Below are positions 26,650-37,944 of a stretch of DNA of 64,000 nucleotides, one piece after another. The position numbers and the translations under genes were made by a program. The notes under the pieces are model-generated. The model was given only the letters and a program-made list of their open reading frames with translations, did not search any database and had not been told where the DNA came from. The first letter of the stretch is position 1; each line of letters opens with the position of its first letter. This DNA comes from an uncultured Parabacteroides sp. GTDB lineage: Bacteria; Bacteroidota; Bacteroidia; Bacteroidales; Tannerellaceae. Location: contig CALUZR010000011.1 in the NCBI GenBank assembly GCA_944325335.1, positions 1 through 64,000 on the forward strand, in the 5' to 3' direction.

Positions 26650-26692
26650 ATTCTTTCCATAATTCCATAACGCGCCTCGCCCCGCGGGGTTG

Positions 26693-26700
26693 TATCTTTG
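26693..26700 (+). promoter_or_regulatory. -7 box for copA
   Basis: TATCTTTG, an exact TAnnTTTG match. It lies 4 nt before an ATG at 26705, which would be too close for a leader, and 22 nt before the ATG at 26723, and so decides in favour of the later start. Confidence 0.6.
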
Positions 26701-26722
26701 CGCCATGGAAAAAATAGAGCAA

Positions 26723-29176
26723 ATGAAAGAGAACAAAAATACTACGAAACAGATTTTCCCCGTACTTGAGATGAGTTGCGCCGCCTGTGCCGCGCGTGTC
26801 GACAAGACATTGAACCGGCAAAAGGGTGTGTGCCAGGCGAGTGTCAACTATGCGGCAGCGACGGCGACCGTAGAATATGACCCGGCCGTTTGTTCGCCCG
26901 CCGCGTTGAAGGCCGCCTTGCAAGCCGAGGGCTATGATTTGGTCATCGACCTGGGCAAAGACACGGCGCGACAAGTGGAAGCGGCGCACGACGCGAAATA
27001 CCATCAGCTGAAGCAGCGCACTGTCGGCGCCATCGCATTGGCCATTCCGGTGATGGTCATCGGCATGGGCTTTATGGATTGGCCCTATACGGGTTATGTC
27101 ACGTGGTTGCTCTCCACGCCGGTGGTCTTTGGGTTCGGGCGTCATTTCTTTGTCAATGCCTGGAAACAATTAAAGCACCGCGCGGCGAATATGGACACGC
27201 TGGTGGCGACCAGTACGGGAATCGCCTATCTGTTCAGCCTCTTCAACCTCTTTTTCCCAGACTTTTGGCTCAGCCGGGGCATCGAGCCGCATGTTTACTT
27301 CGAGGCTTCGAGCACGATTATCGCGTTCATCCTGCTGGGCCGGTTGTTGGAAGAAAGGGCGAAGGGGCAAACCTCAGGCGCGATCCAGAAGCTCATGGGA
27401 TTGCAGCCGAAGCAGGTGACGCGCATCACGGCAGACGGGCGGCAGGAAGTCGTGCCCATCGAAGAAATACAAATCGAAGACCAACTGATGGCGCATCCCG
27501 GCGAGCGCATTGCGGTGGACGGTGTGGTCGAGGAAGGCAGCTCGTTTGTCGACGAAAGCATGCTGAGCGGCGAACCGATGCCGGTCGAGAAGCAGACGGG
27601 CGCACAGGTCTTTGCCGGAACTATTAATCAAAAAGGGAGTTTCCGCTTCCGGGCTGAAAAAGTGGGGAGCGAAACCAGGCTCGCCCACATTATCCGCCTC
27701 GTGCAAGACGCGCAAGGAAGCAAGGCGCCGGTGCAGCAGTTGGTCGACAAGATCGCGGCGGTGTTCGTCCCGGCGATTATGGGCATTGCGCTCCTCGCCT
27801 TCGTGTGCTGGCTGGTCTTCGACCCGGCGGATGGATTCACCCGCGGTCTGTTGGCTGCCGTCACAGTGTTGATCATCGCCTGCCCTTGCGCGCTCGGATT
27901 GGCCACGCCGACGGCCATCATGGTGGGCATCGGCAAAGGGGCCGAGCAGGGCATCCTGATCAAAGACGCTGAGAGCTTGGAGATCGCCCGGAAAGTGGAC
28001 GCGATCGTGCTGGACAAGACGGGCACTCTCACCGAAGGGAAGCCGGTCGTGACGGATGCCTGCTGGGACGGAGCGCCGCAAGCGGACCTCCTTTCCGCCT
28101 TAGAACAACGCTCCGAGCATCCATTGGCCGAGGCCATCGTCCGCCATTTTCCCGCCTCGCCGCTCGAAGTGGAATCGTTTGAGAGCCTGACGGGCCAAGG
28201 CATCCGAGGCCAGATAAAGGGAAAAGATTACTGGGCAGGAAACCGGGCTTTGCTCGCCTCCCAGTCCATCGCCATTCCTGAAAAACTGGAAGAGGAGGCC
28301 GCCCGCCTGGAAAACGAGGCCAAGACGGTCGTCTGGCTCGCCGACCAAGAACACGCGCTGGGCATCGTGGCCATTGCCGACCGCTTGAAAGAAACCTCGC
28401 GCGCGGCAATCGAAGAACTGGGGCGAATGGGCATCACCACCTATATGCTCACGGGCGACAATGAGCCGACGGCGCGCGCCATGGCCGGAAAAGCTGGCAT
28501 CCAGGCATTTCGCGCCAATCTCCTGCCGCACGAAAAGGCGGCGTTCGTCCGCGAATTGCAGGCCGAAGGCAAGCACGTGGCGATGGTGGGCGACGGCATC
28601 AACGACAGTGCCGCCCTCGCGCAGGCCGACCTCAGCATCGCCATGGGCACCGGGAGCGACATCGCCATAGACGTGGCCCAGATGACGATCATCTCCGCCG
28701 ACCTCGCGAAGATTCCGGCCGCCATCCGCCTCTCCGTGCTGACGGTCCGCACCATCCGGCAGAACCTCTTTTGGGCCTTTATTTATAACATGATAGGCGT
28801 GCCCATCGCGGCAGGCGTGCTTTATCCCGTCTGCGGATTCCTCCTCAACCCGATGATTGCGGGTGCGGCGATGGCGATGAGCAGCGTGAGCGTCGTCACT
28901 AACAGCCTCCGCCTGCGCAGCAAACCGATCCATACGCAAATTCATAAACCCATTATAAATAACAAGCAAATGAAAAAGACGTACAAAGTAGAAGGCATGA
29001 TGTGCAACCATTGCCGCATGCGCGTGGAAAAAGCATTAAACAGCATTGAAGGCGTACAAGCCACTGTGACACTTGATCCGCCAGTCGCCACGATTGAATT
29101 CACAGGAGACGTGAAACCGCTCGCCGAGCTCCAAGCCGTGCTCTCGGACGACGGATACACGATTTCGGAAGACTAA
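26723..29176 (+). CDS. copA: Copper-translocating P1B-type ATPase with C-terminal CopZ-like domain
   Basis: An 817-residue inner-membrane Cu(+) exporter. In order: N-terminal HMA domain (MSCAACAARVDK), membrane segments, the actuator motif SGEPMPVEK, the CPC ion site in CPCALGLATPTAIM, the phosphorylation site DKTGTLTEG, HPLAEA for nucleotide binding, GDGINDSAALAQAD, and final TM helices ending near residue 735. A short linker is followed by a second complete HMA domain (from Met750, VEGMMCNHCRMRVEKALN). A metal-binding domain at the C-terminal end is unusual for this family. The start is chosen by the -7 box at 26693-26700; ATG 26705 is the alternative. It sits behind the HMA-AraC regulator gene, which probably controls it. 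Confidence 0.93.
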   Translation: MKENKNTTKQIFPVLEMSCAACAARVDKTLNRQKGVCQASVNYAAATATVEYDPAVCSPAALKAALQAEGYDLVIDLGKDTARQVEAAHDAKYHQLKQRTVGAIALAIPVMVIGMGFMDWPYTGYVTWLLSTPVVFGFGRHFFVNAWKQLKHRAANMDTLVATSTGIAYLFSLFNLFFPDFWLSRGIEPHVYFEASSTIIAFILLGRLLEERAKGQTSGAIQKLMGLQPKQVTRITADGRQEVVPIEEIQIEDQLMAHPGERIAVDGVVEEGSSFVDESMLSGEPMPVEKQTGAQVFAGTINQKGSFRFRAEKVGSETRLAHIIRLVQDAQGSKAPVQQLVDKIAAVFVPAIMGIALLAFVCWLVFDPADGFTRGLLAAVTVLIIACPCALGLATPTAIMVGIGKGAEQGILIKDAESLEIARKVDAIVLDKTGTLTEGKPVVTDACWDGAPQADLLSALEQRSEHPLAEAIVRHFPASPLEVESFESLTGQGIRGQIKGKDYWAGNRALLASQSIAIPEKLEEEAARLENEAKTVVWLADQEHALGIVAIADRLKETSRAAIEELGRMGITTYMLTGDNEPTARAMAGKAGIQAFRANLLPHEKAAFVRELQAEGKHVAMVGDGINDSAALAQADLSIAMGTGSDIAIDVAQMTIISADLAKIPAAIRLSVLTVRTIRQNLFWAFIYNMIGVPIAAGVLYPVCGFLLNPMIAGAAMAMSSVSVVTNSLRLRSKPIHTQIHKPIINNKQMKKTYKVEGMMCNHCRMRVEKALNSIEGVQATVTLDPPVATIEFTGDVKPLAELQAVLSDDGYTISED

Positions 29177-29184
29177 TGCATCAT

Positions 29185-29303
29185 GGCACACAGATAACAC
29201 AGATCCAACAGATGACCACTGATTTTTATTTTTAGCGGGTCAAAATAACGCGTAGCCCTAAATAATCTGTGCAAATCTGTCGAATCTGTGTTATCTGTGT
29301 GCC
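29185..29303. repeat. ACAGAT inverted-repeat element, copy A5
   Basis: Arms beginning GGCACACAGATAACACAG (29185) and ending at 29303 pair over roughly 40 nt with several mismatches, around a short centre. It starts 8 nt after the copA stop and could serve as its transcription terminator. Confidence 0.83.
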
Positions 29304-29396
29304 ATTATTACACAAAATCATTCCACACAAAGCATAAGAATGGGAAGCTGAAACATAATTTTTCAACTTTCCATTTCCCATTTTCAATTTAATTCC

Positions 29397-29404
29397 TATC
29401 TTTG
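29397..29404 (+). promoter_or_regulatory. -7 box for the lipoprotein gene at 29435
   Basis: TATCTTTG, exact TAnnTTTG, ends 30 nt before the ATG at 29435. Confidence 0.55.
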
Positions 29405-29434
29405 ACACCTCGATAACAACAAAAAGAAAATGAT

Positions 29435-30220
29435 ATGAATACAAAAAAACTATGCAAAGTGCTTTTGTTGGCGGCCTGCACGGGCTGCCTCGCGGGATGT
29501 GGAGACGATGACGATGCCATTTCTTTAGTCAATACGCAAGGGAGCGAGCTCCTCTCCGATAACGGCGCCAGCTTCAAGCTCTCGCCCTTCAGCAGCGGCG
29601 ACGCATTCTATATCTCGGGAGGCGACGGCGCCTATTCGATCTCGAACACGAACGAGGCCGTGGTCCGCTTCTCTTACGACGGCCAGACCGTCACGTTCTA
29701 TCCCGTCGGGCCGGGCACGAGCCACGTCACCATCCAAGACCACTCGGGCAATCTCTATACTTTAGAGGTCGAAGTAGCTTATCCCGAAGAGCGGTTTGTG
29801 GTGAATAGCCAATCGGTCTCCATCATGGGCGGCAGTTTGACGCAAGACGAGACAGCGGCACTCCAAATACGCACCATAGAAGAGCTTCCCGTCTCGATCG
29901 GTGGCGAATATCACTTCGTTTATATGGCGCCCGACAGCACCAATGGCGAATTGAACATGTACAAATCGCCCAACGACTTCCCGACAACAGGTGTTTTCCA
30001 AAAACAAGAAAAGTATAAAGAGGACGGGACGCGCTATGAGCAGCTCAATATCACGCTTGCTTCGGGCGAATCGGTGGTTTACGAATTCAATAAGCATATT
30101 TCCAACACGGACACTCTTTATACACTCCAACAAAACGTAACTGACAAATACAAAACAGAATATCCCGCCTTGGAAGAAGCCTCTGTCTCGCAAGAATTGC
30201 AGGCAATAGACGCGAAATAA
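29435..30220 (+). CDS. Lipoprotein of unknown function with Ig-like domain
   Basis: A 261-residue predicted lipoprotein with lipobox LAGC (Cys22) and the acidic GDDDD stretch typical of Bacteroidetes surface lipoproteins (lipoprotein export signal). Residues about 30-115 look like a BIG2/BACON-type Ig-like domain (SISNTNEAVVRFSYDGQTVT, then GPGTSHVTIQDHSGN). The C-terminal half has no motif I recognise. It has its own promoter-like box and a terminator, so it appears monocistronic. Surface location is inferred from the acidic tract after the cysteine. Confidence 0.75.
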   Translation: MNTKKLCKVLLLAACTGCLAGCGDDDDAISLVNTQGSELLSDNGASFKLSPFSSGDAFYISGGDGAYSISNTNEAVVRFSYDGQTVTFYPVGPGTSHVTIQDHSGNLYTLEVEVAYPEERFVVNSQSVSIMGGSLTQDETAALQIRTIEELPVSIGGEYHFVYMAPDSTNGELNMYKSPNDFPTTGVFQKQEKYKEDGTRYEQLNITLASGESVVYEFNKHISNTDTLYTLQQNVTDKYKTEYPALEEASVSQELQAIDAK

Positions 30221-30223
30221 TAA

Positions 30224-30287
30224 AACAAAGAGGCACGGAGTTTTCAGCATCAATCCAAAAAATGCTGTGTCTCCGTGCCTCTTTGTT
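30224..30287. terminator. Bidirectional terminator between convergent genes
   Basis: A perfect 17-bp stem (30224-30240 with 30271-30287, AACAAAGAGGCACGGAG) plus an inner CAGCAT/ATGCTG stem, flanked by A- and T-rich tracts. It sits between the lipoprotein stop (30220) and the dnaB stop (30305) and can serve both. Confidence 0.85.
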
Positions 30288-30304
30288 CAAAAAGACTTCA
30301 CTCC

Positions 30305-31825
30305 TTAAAAGGGGAAATCGTTGTTGTTCATCGTCGGGATGGGAATCGGTTCGGGAGCGGACGAGGAAGCCGAAGGAAGCGGCTCCTTGCCTACGCGAAC
30401 TTCCTGCATGGGCATGTCGTCCTCGATGTTCATGAACTTCGCAAATTCGCTCTTGAAGCGGAGGCGGACGTCGCCCGTCGCACCATTACGATGCTTGGCG
30501 ATAATGATTTCCGCCAGCCCGACGAGGGAATTGCCCCGCTCGTCTTCCGTGATTTTGTAATACTCCGGGCGATGGATAAAGCACACCATATCGGCATCCT
30601 GCTCGATGGCGCCAGACTCGCGGAGGTCGGCCAATTGCGGACGCTTTCCCTCAGCGCCCTGGCGGTTCTCGACGCCACGGTTCAACTGCGATAGGGCGAT
30701 GATCGGGATGTTCAGCTCCTTTGCCAATCCTTTGAGCGAACGGGAAATCATGCTGACCTCCTGCTCACGGCTGCCGAAGTTCATCCCGCTGGCGTTCATC
30801 AGCTGCAAATAGTCAATGATGATGCACTTGATGTCGTGCTCGCGCACCAGACGGCGTGCTTTGGTCCGCAGCTCGAAGACCGAGAGGCTGGGCGTATCGT
30901 CGATGTAAATCGGAGCGTCGTAGAGCTCGCGGATCTTGAAGTCGAGCTGCTCCCACTCGTATTTCTCCAGCCTTCCGCTCTTGATTTTTTCACCCGGGAT
31001 CTCGCAGACGTTCACAATCAGACGGTTCACAAGCTGGACGTTACTCATTTCCAGCGAGAACAGCGCCACCGGAATATTGAAATTGACCGCCATATTTTTC
31101 GCCATCGAGAGCACGAACGCCGTCTTTCCCATGGCCGGGCGGGCGGCGATAATCACGAGGTCGGAATTCTGCCAGCCCGACGTAATCTTGTCCAGCCCCT
31201 CGAAGCCGGTGCGCAATCCGCTGAGACCCTCCTTCTGGTTCGCGGCCTTTTCCAACATCGCGAGGGCGTCCTTGATGACGGGATTGATCTGCGTGGCGTC
31301 CTTCTTCACGTTCCGCTGCGAGATTTCGAACAGCTTGCCTTCCGCCTCCTGCATGAGGTCGTCCACGTCGGTCGTCTCGTCGAATGCCTTCCCTTGTATC
31401 TGCGAGCAGAACGTAATCAGCTCTCGCGCCAGGTATTTCTGGGCGATGATGCGGGCGTGGTATTCGATATGCGCGCTACTGGCCACCTTCGATGTCAGCT
31501 GCGCGATATAGTATGCTCCGCCGACCTGCTCCAGATCGCCCCGCTTGCGAAGCTGCTCGGTGACGGTCATCATATCAATCGGATGCTGCTGCACGGCCAA
31601 ATCCACAATCGCGGAGTATATCAGCTCGTGCGCCTTCTCGTAGAAGCACTCCGGCTTTAATATCTCGCTAACAATCGAGTAAGCGTCCTTCTCGAGCATC
31701 AACGCGCCCAGGACAGCCTCCTCCAATTCGCGGGCTTGCGGTTGCATCCGCCCCATTTCGGGCACCACCACCGTCTTCGGTTTCGACGCGCGCCGTCCTC
31801 CCGTATTCCGAGTTCCCTCTGCCAT
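30305..31825 (-). CDS. dnaB: Replicative DNA helicase DnaB
   Basis: A 506-residue hexameric 5'-3' replication fork helicase. The N-terminal domain (PQARELEEAVLGALML) interacts with primase. The RecA-like C-terminal domain has Walker A in AARPAMGKTAFVLSMA, LFSLEMS, Walker B IIIDYLQLM and the arginine-finger region SQLNRGVENR. No intein. The C-terminus has a low-complexity Ser/Pro/Ala tail. It is the last gene of a leftward run, starting 7 nt after the gtrA stop, and ends at a strong terminator. Confidence 0.95.
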   Translation of the reverse strand: MAEGTRNTGGRRASKPKTVVVPEMGRMQPQARELEEAVLGALMLEKDAYSIVSEILKPECFYEKAHELIYSAIVDLAVQQHPIDMMTVTEQLRKRGDLEQVGGAYYIAQLTSKVASSAHIEYHARIIAQKYLARELITFCSQIQGKAFDETTDVDDLMQEAEGKLFEISQRNVKKDATQINPVIKDALAMLEKAANQKEGLSGLRTGFEGLDKITSGWQNSDLVIIAARPAMGKTAFVLSMAKNMAVNFNIPVALFSLEMSNVQLVNRLIVNVCEIPGEKIKSGRLEKYEWEQLDFKIRELYDAPIYIDDTPSLSVFELRTKARRLVREHDIKCIIIDYLQLMNASGMNFGSREQEVSMISRSLKGLAKELNIPIIALSQLNRGVENRQGAEGKRPQLADLRESGAIEQDADMVCFIHRPEYYKITEDERGNSLVGLAEIIIAKHRNGATGDVRLRFKSEFAKFMNIEDDMPMQEVRVGKEPLPSASSSAPEPIPIPTMNNNDFPF

Positions 31826-31832
31826 CTTTCCT

Positions 31833-32210
31833 TTACTCTTTAAATGTATAAACTTTGTTCAATATAAAATTAATCACTGTATAGAACGCCATTGCGATCA
31901 GCTGGTTATAGTAAGCATCGATCGGCAGCACCGCCTCCAGCACAAACAGTAATGCCAACTGGAGCACATAGCACACCGCAAAGACCAACCCGAAGCGAAC
32001 CGCGCTCCTCCGCCACCCGGCATGGCTCTCAAACGTCCACTGCTTGTTCCAGACGAAGCTGTTCAAAACCCCGGCCGCATACCCGACCACGTTCGAAACT
32101 ACCGCCGAGCAATCCAGCACCTTCAGCATCACCCAAATCACCAGGGCCGTAATCAGTGTGTTGCCCGCGCCTACAATCCCATACTTAATGGCCTGCTTCC
32201 AAACTTTCAT
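31833..32210 (-). CDS. GtrA-like family membrane protein
   Basis: A 125-residue protein with four hydrophobic helices and the family pattern KYGIVGAGNTLITALVIW and NFILNKVYTF. GtrA proteins are small flippase-like components thought to move undecaprenyl-linked sugars or to take part in polysaccharide synthesis. The start overlaps the 3' end of the upstream gene by 26 nt, and dnaB follows 7 nt after its stop. Its substrate is not predictable. Confidence 0.82.
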   Translation of the reverse strand: MKVWKQAIKYGIVGAGNTLITALVIWVMLKVLDCSAVVSNVVGYAAGVLNSFVWNKQWTFESHAGWRRSAVRFGLVFAVCYVLQLALLFVLEAVLPIDAYYNQLIAMAFYTVINFILNKVYTFKE

Positions 32211-32961
32211 GCCGCTCTAACACTTCTTCTATCTCTGCTTGCGTGAACTTCTCGACGTTCGAGATCGTGTAGATATCCGATAGGAAACCGCCATACTCGT
32301 TGCAGTCTACGATGATCTTCGTCAGTATCTGCTGGACATTCGAACGGATGGGCATCAGGATGAGCAGCTCCACATAGTCCAGGTCGACGTGCAGCTCCTC
32401 GATCTCGCAGTCTACCTTAGGAAAGTAATACCCGAACTCCCGCTCGATGATGTTCCGCTGGTACTCCTCGAAGGGCTTCCGTCCTTTCGACACCATCAGC
32501 ACATAGAAGCGCAACTTCTCGCCCTTCCCGCCCAGCCCGGTGGCGATGTAGATCTGCTTTTCCTCCGAGAGTTCAGACTCCAGCGCGATCTGGATATCCA
32601 TCAGGGCCAGGCAGGCCCAGTCGAGCGTGGCGGCATCTTGTTCGGTCTCGACGTACTGCTTCAGGCATTTAAACGCCTTCGGGTTCCGCGAATTGGCCAG
32701 GAGCAGGAGCAAGTGCCTGCGCTCCTCGACGCTGAGCGGCAGGAAGGTATCGGCCGTCCCGCAGAGCTCGGCATACCATTGTCCGCACTCCTCGTCGCTC
32801 GCCCGGTCGTTCGCGTTGAGCGTCCGCCGCATGCGTTTGGAAGCCCGGAAGTACTCCATTTGGACCTCGACCGGTACACTGCGTTCCAGCACGTGGATAC
32901 GCCCTTTCATCTTCTCAAACGACTCTTGGAAATTACCCAGGTCATAGTTTGGCTCATCCAT
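32185..32961 (-). CDS. Conserved hypothetical protein, helical-repeat-like N-terminal half
   Basis: A 258-residue soluble acidic protein without a signal peptide. The middle (about 75-135) resembles a HEAT-like helical stretch (RRHLLLLLANSRNPKAFKCL and following), and the C-terminal half is mixed alpha/beta. I recognise no catalytic motif. It overlaps gtrA by 26 nt and follows yigZ by 27 nt, so it is part of the uvrA-to-dnaB transcript. It has no assigned function. Confidence 0.72.
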   Translation of the reverse strand: MDEPNYDLGNFQESFEKMKGRIHVLERSVPVEVQMEYFRASKRMRRTLNANDRASDEECGQWYAELCGTADTFLPLSVEERRHLLLLLANSRNPKAFKCLKQYVETEQDAATLDWACLALMDIQIALESELSEEKQIYIATGLGGKGEKLRFYVLMVSKGRKPFEEYQRNIIEREFGYYFPKVDCEIEELHVDLDYVELLILMPIRSNVQQILTKIIVDCNEYGGFLSDIYTISNVEKFTQAEIEEVLERHESLEAGH

Positions 32962-32988
32962 ATATCGTTCCTCCTTCTTTAGCGTTGT

Positions 32989-33591
32989 TTATTCTGTTTC
33001 TTTTATATAGGCCGTTTCTACTTTCTGCAGACGCGCGCGCAGCCGGCCGGCCTCACTTTTCCGGATACGCAGTGTCATTTCGCAATCCATGTCGAAGTGC
33101 TGCGAGAGGATGACGGGATTGTCCTCCTTCACAATCCGCATGATGCTGTTCAGCGAAGGATACTCGAAGGCCACCGTGATGTCCTCGTCCACCGTCCGCG
33201 TCTCGACCGTAGCGGCAGCAATGGCCTCGGCTGCGGCCGTGCGGTAGGCCACGATCAGGCCGCTCGTCCCCAGTTCAATCCCGCCGAAATAGCGGATTAC
33301 GACCACGAGGATGTCCGTCAGCTCGTTCGAGTTGATCTGCCCAAGGATGGGTTTCCCCGCGGTCGAGGAGGGCTCCCCGTCGTCGTTCGCGCGGAAAGTC
33401 TGGCGGTCCGCCCCGAGCATATAGGCCCAGCAGACGTGCCGCGCGTCGTAGTATTCCTTCCTATACTTGGCGAGTTGCGCCTTCACCTCGTCGACCGTCC
33501 GCACGGGGATGGCATACGAGATGAAGCGGCTCCGCTTCTCGGTGTAATATCCCTCGGCCAGGGCGGTGATTGTCTTATAGGTATCGTCCAT
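32989..33591 (-). CDS. yigZ: YigZ/IMPACT family protein
   Basis: A 200-residue protein of the UPF0029 family. The signature DDGEPSSTAGKPILGQI and RYFGGIELGTSGLIVAYRTA are intact, and the N-terminal KRSRFISYAIPV is typical. YigZ/IMPACT proteins bind nucleic acid or the ribosome, and the eukaryotic homologue regulates translation through Gcn2; the bacterial role is unsettled. It starts 39 nt after the uvrA stop and precedes a hypothetical gene by 27 nt. Confidence 0.88.
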   Translation of the reverse strand: MDDTYKTITALAEGYYTEKRSRFISYAIPVRTVDEVKAQLAKYRKEYYDARHVCWAYMLGADRQTFRANDDGEPSSTAGKPILGQINSNELTDILVVVIRYFGGIELGTSGLIVAYRTAAAEAIAAATVETRTVDEDITVAFEYPSLNSIMRIVKEDNPVILSQHFDMDCEMTLRIRKSEAGRLRARLQKVETAYIKETE

Positions 33592-33630
33592 CTTTCCTCG
33601 CTGTATTTCTGCTTGTTCGTAACTCTGTTT

Positions 33631-36474
<2,844 letters not shown>

Positions 36475-36505
36475 ACTACATTACCTTCCTCTTGTTTTCA
36501 GGCGG

Positions 36506-36513
36506 TAAAGATA
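36506..36513 (-). promoter_or_regulatory. -7-like box for uvrA
   Basis: The reverse strand reads TATCTTTA, one mismatch from TAnnTTTG, 31 nt before the uvrA ATG at 36474. Confidence 0.4.
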
Positions 36514-36622
36514 CAACTTTTCGCCCATATAGAAAAACGGAATGCCTACGAAGAAGCAAGCGGCCGCAAAGTTTTTGATTTACCTGCGCCCGCCTGCATC
36601 CGTCCGTTCCGCCCCTACCTTA

Positions 36623-37432
36623 TTATAGCTCTAACGTGAGGGTGAAAGGAGCCGTCAGCTTGATGGGTTCCTTGCGCAAGCCCGTCGGGCTGAAATAGGT
36701 CTCGATCGTAAGCGTGTACTGCCCTTCGGCCAGGTCGTTCGGGATGGTGAAGATCACCAGGTTCGCCGTGTTGGTAGAGATGTCCGTCACGTAGGTCGTG
36801 ACGTCCAGCACGCTCGTCAGCCCGATGCGCCAGTCGCTCACGCCATCTTCCCCCAAGGCCATAATGCCCGTCCCCTTGACGATGTAATCGCTACCACGCG
36901 TGCCCTTCGAGTTCTCCGACCCCGTAGCCCCGTCGCGCCCGCTGAGGATGGCCTGCGTCGTAGTCGAGCCGTCGGGCAAAATCCCCTTCGCCTTCATATA
37001 CGACTGCTTGGTGCCATACTTCACCCCGTCCTCTACGATGCCTGCGAGTTCGAAGCTTAGATTCTTCAGCGAGTTCTTCAGTTCAATAGAAGGCGTGAAG
37101 ACAAATTTTACATTTTTAATCATCGTCTGAGGATCAAAATCCGATATATTTTCCACACCTTCACTGCCAAATGAGAGCCTCAGCTTGCCAATCTTCCCAA
37201 ACGTGACCGAAACACCACTTACGACCAGCGGGATAAGTTTCTCGCTTGCCGCCTCCATCGCATGTTTAAATTCCGCCTTCGAAAGTGTCGTATCGGCTGT
37301 AGCACGTTGTGCCGCCTCATCCTCGCCCATGACTCCGCGTTGGGCAGGAGCCGCATACCAAAGCATAGCCTTCTCTTCCAGCTTCGCCGGATTATAACGC
37401 TTTACCAAGTTATATTCTGCATTCATTCGCAT
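36623..37432 (-). CDS. HU-like DNA-binding protein with C-terminal DUF4469-type domain
   Basis: A 269-residue cytoplasmic protein. The N-terminal half resembles the HU-HIG fold of Bacteroidetes: AMLWYAAPAQRG, a helical pair around LSKAEFKHAMEAASEKLIPL, then VSGVSVTFGKIGKLRLSFGS in place of the HU GFGTF arm region. The C-terminal domain (about 160-269) has IVKGTGIMALGEDGVSDWRI and a beta-sandwich-like tail, matching DUF4469. Such proteins are abundant in Bacteroidales and probably bind or organise DNA; targets are unknown. Two possible starts (37432, 37426) differ by two codons. An array of 22-bp repeats lies 100 bp upstream, as also happens at the paralogue at 55955-56707. Confidence 0.8.
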   Translation of the reverse strand: MRMNAEYNLVKRYNPAKLEEKAMLWYAAPAQRGVMGEDEAAQRATADTTLSKAEFKHAMEAASEKLIPLVVSGVSVTFGKIGKLRLSFGSEGVENISDFDPQTMIKNVKFVFTPSIELKNSLKNLSFELAGIVEDGVKYGTKQSYMKAKGILPDGSTTTQAILSGRDGATGSENSKGTRGSDYIVKGTGIMALGEDGVSDWRIGLTSVLDVTTYVTDISTNTANLVIFTIPNDLAEGQYTLTIETYFSPTGLRKEPIKLTAPFTLTLEL

Positions 37433-37533
37433 ATATATTTAAAGTTACACAATGATGTTTTTATAAGATAACAATCGGTTGTTTGGAAAAGTTCAAGCAA
37501 ACACAAAAAATTTTCCGATTAGACAAAAAAAAT

Positions 37534-37705
37534 TGCCCGCGCGGGCAGTTCAAATTCCCCGCCCGGGCAATTCGGATTCCCTGCCCGGGCAATTCGGATT
37601 CCCCGCCCGGGCAGTTCAGATTCCCCGCCCGGGCAGTTCAGATTCCCCGCCCGGGCAGTTCAGATTCCCCGCCCGGGCAATTTCAACCACCCGCGCAGGC
37701 AAATT
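37534..37705 (-). repeat. Array D: about eight 22-bp tandem units with GCCCGGGC palindromes
   Basis: Fills most of the 299-bp gap between the antitoxin-like gene (stop 37732) and the HU-like gene (start 37432). The unit is CGCCCGGGCAGTTCAGATTC plus CC. Inner copies are nearly identical, while the first and last are divergent (GCCCGCGCGGGC; CGCGCAGGC). Each unit has a perfect 8-bp palindrome GCCCGGGC. No unique spacers. Confidence 0.9.
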
Positions 37706-37731
37706 CAATAATCCGATTAGGGGGATGGAAA

Positions 37732-37944
37732 TCATACGAAGTGTAGGTCGCGCTGCATGACCTCGTCGCGGAACCAGGCCTGTGCTTTGGCATCAAACGC
37801 AGCCCGCTCCGGACTCCCCTTCGCGCCTACCTCGCTGGAGAGGACCGCCTCTGCATCCACAAATCCGGGCTTATGGCGGAGGTCCGTGGCACGTAGCTTT
37901 TCCAGCTCGGCCGGTGTCAATCTGTTGTTTTCCTTATTGCTCAT
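37732..37944 (-). CDS. Truncated HigA-like antitoxin (no helix-turn-helix domain)
   Basis: A 70-residue protein. The segment SSEVGAKGSPERAAFDAKAQ resembles the N-terminal region that precedes the HTH in HigA/XRE-type antitoxins of Bacteroidetes (typically KxGTPxRxxFExxL). The protein ends at residue 70, where the HTH should begin, and no HTH is found in any frame downstream; array D follows 27 nt later. The ATG overlaps the toxin stop by 4 nt, the usual toxin-antitoxin coupling. It could be a functional short antitoxin that neutralises without autorepression, or a remnant. Confidence 0.6.
   Translation of the reverse strand: MSNKENNRLTPAELEKLRATDLRHKPGFVDAEAVLSSEVGAKGSPERAAFDAKAQAWFRDEVMQRDLHFV

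Noticed and set aside
12253..29303. Insertion sequences bounded by the ACAGAT inverted repeats
   Set aside because: No open frame or transposase lies between the arms. The enclosed sequence is at most about 180 bp, and no target-site duplication is apparent by eye.
37534..37705. CRISPR array (also considered for arrays C, E, F and G)
   Set aside because: Repeats are contiguous with no unique spacers, units vary gradually, and no cas genes are present.
37479..37760. Forward frames reading PARAVQIPRPG-like repeats through array D
   Set aside because: Direct translation of the 22-bp palindromic repeats in several frames. No ribosome-binding or promoter context.
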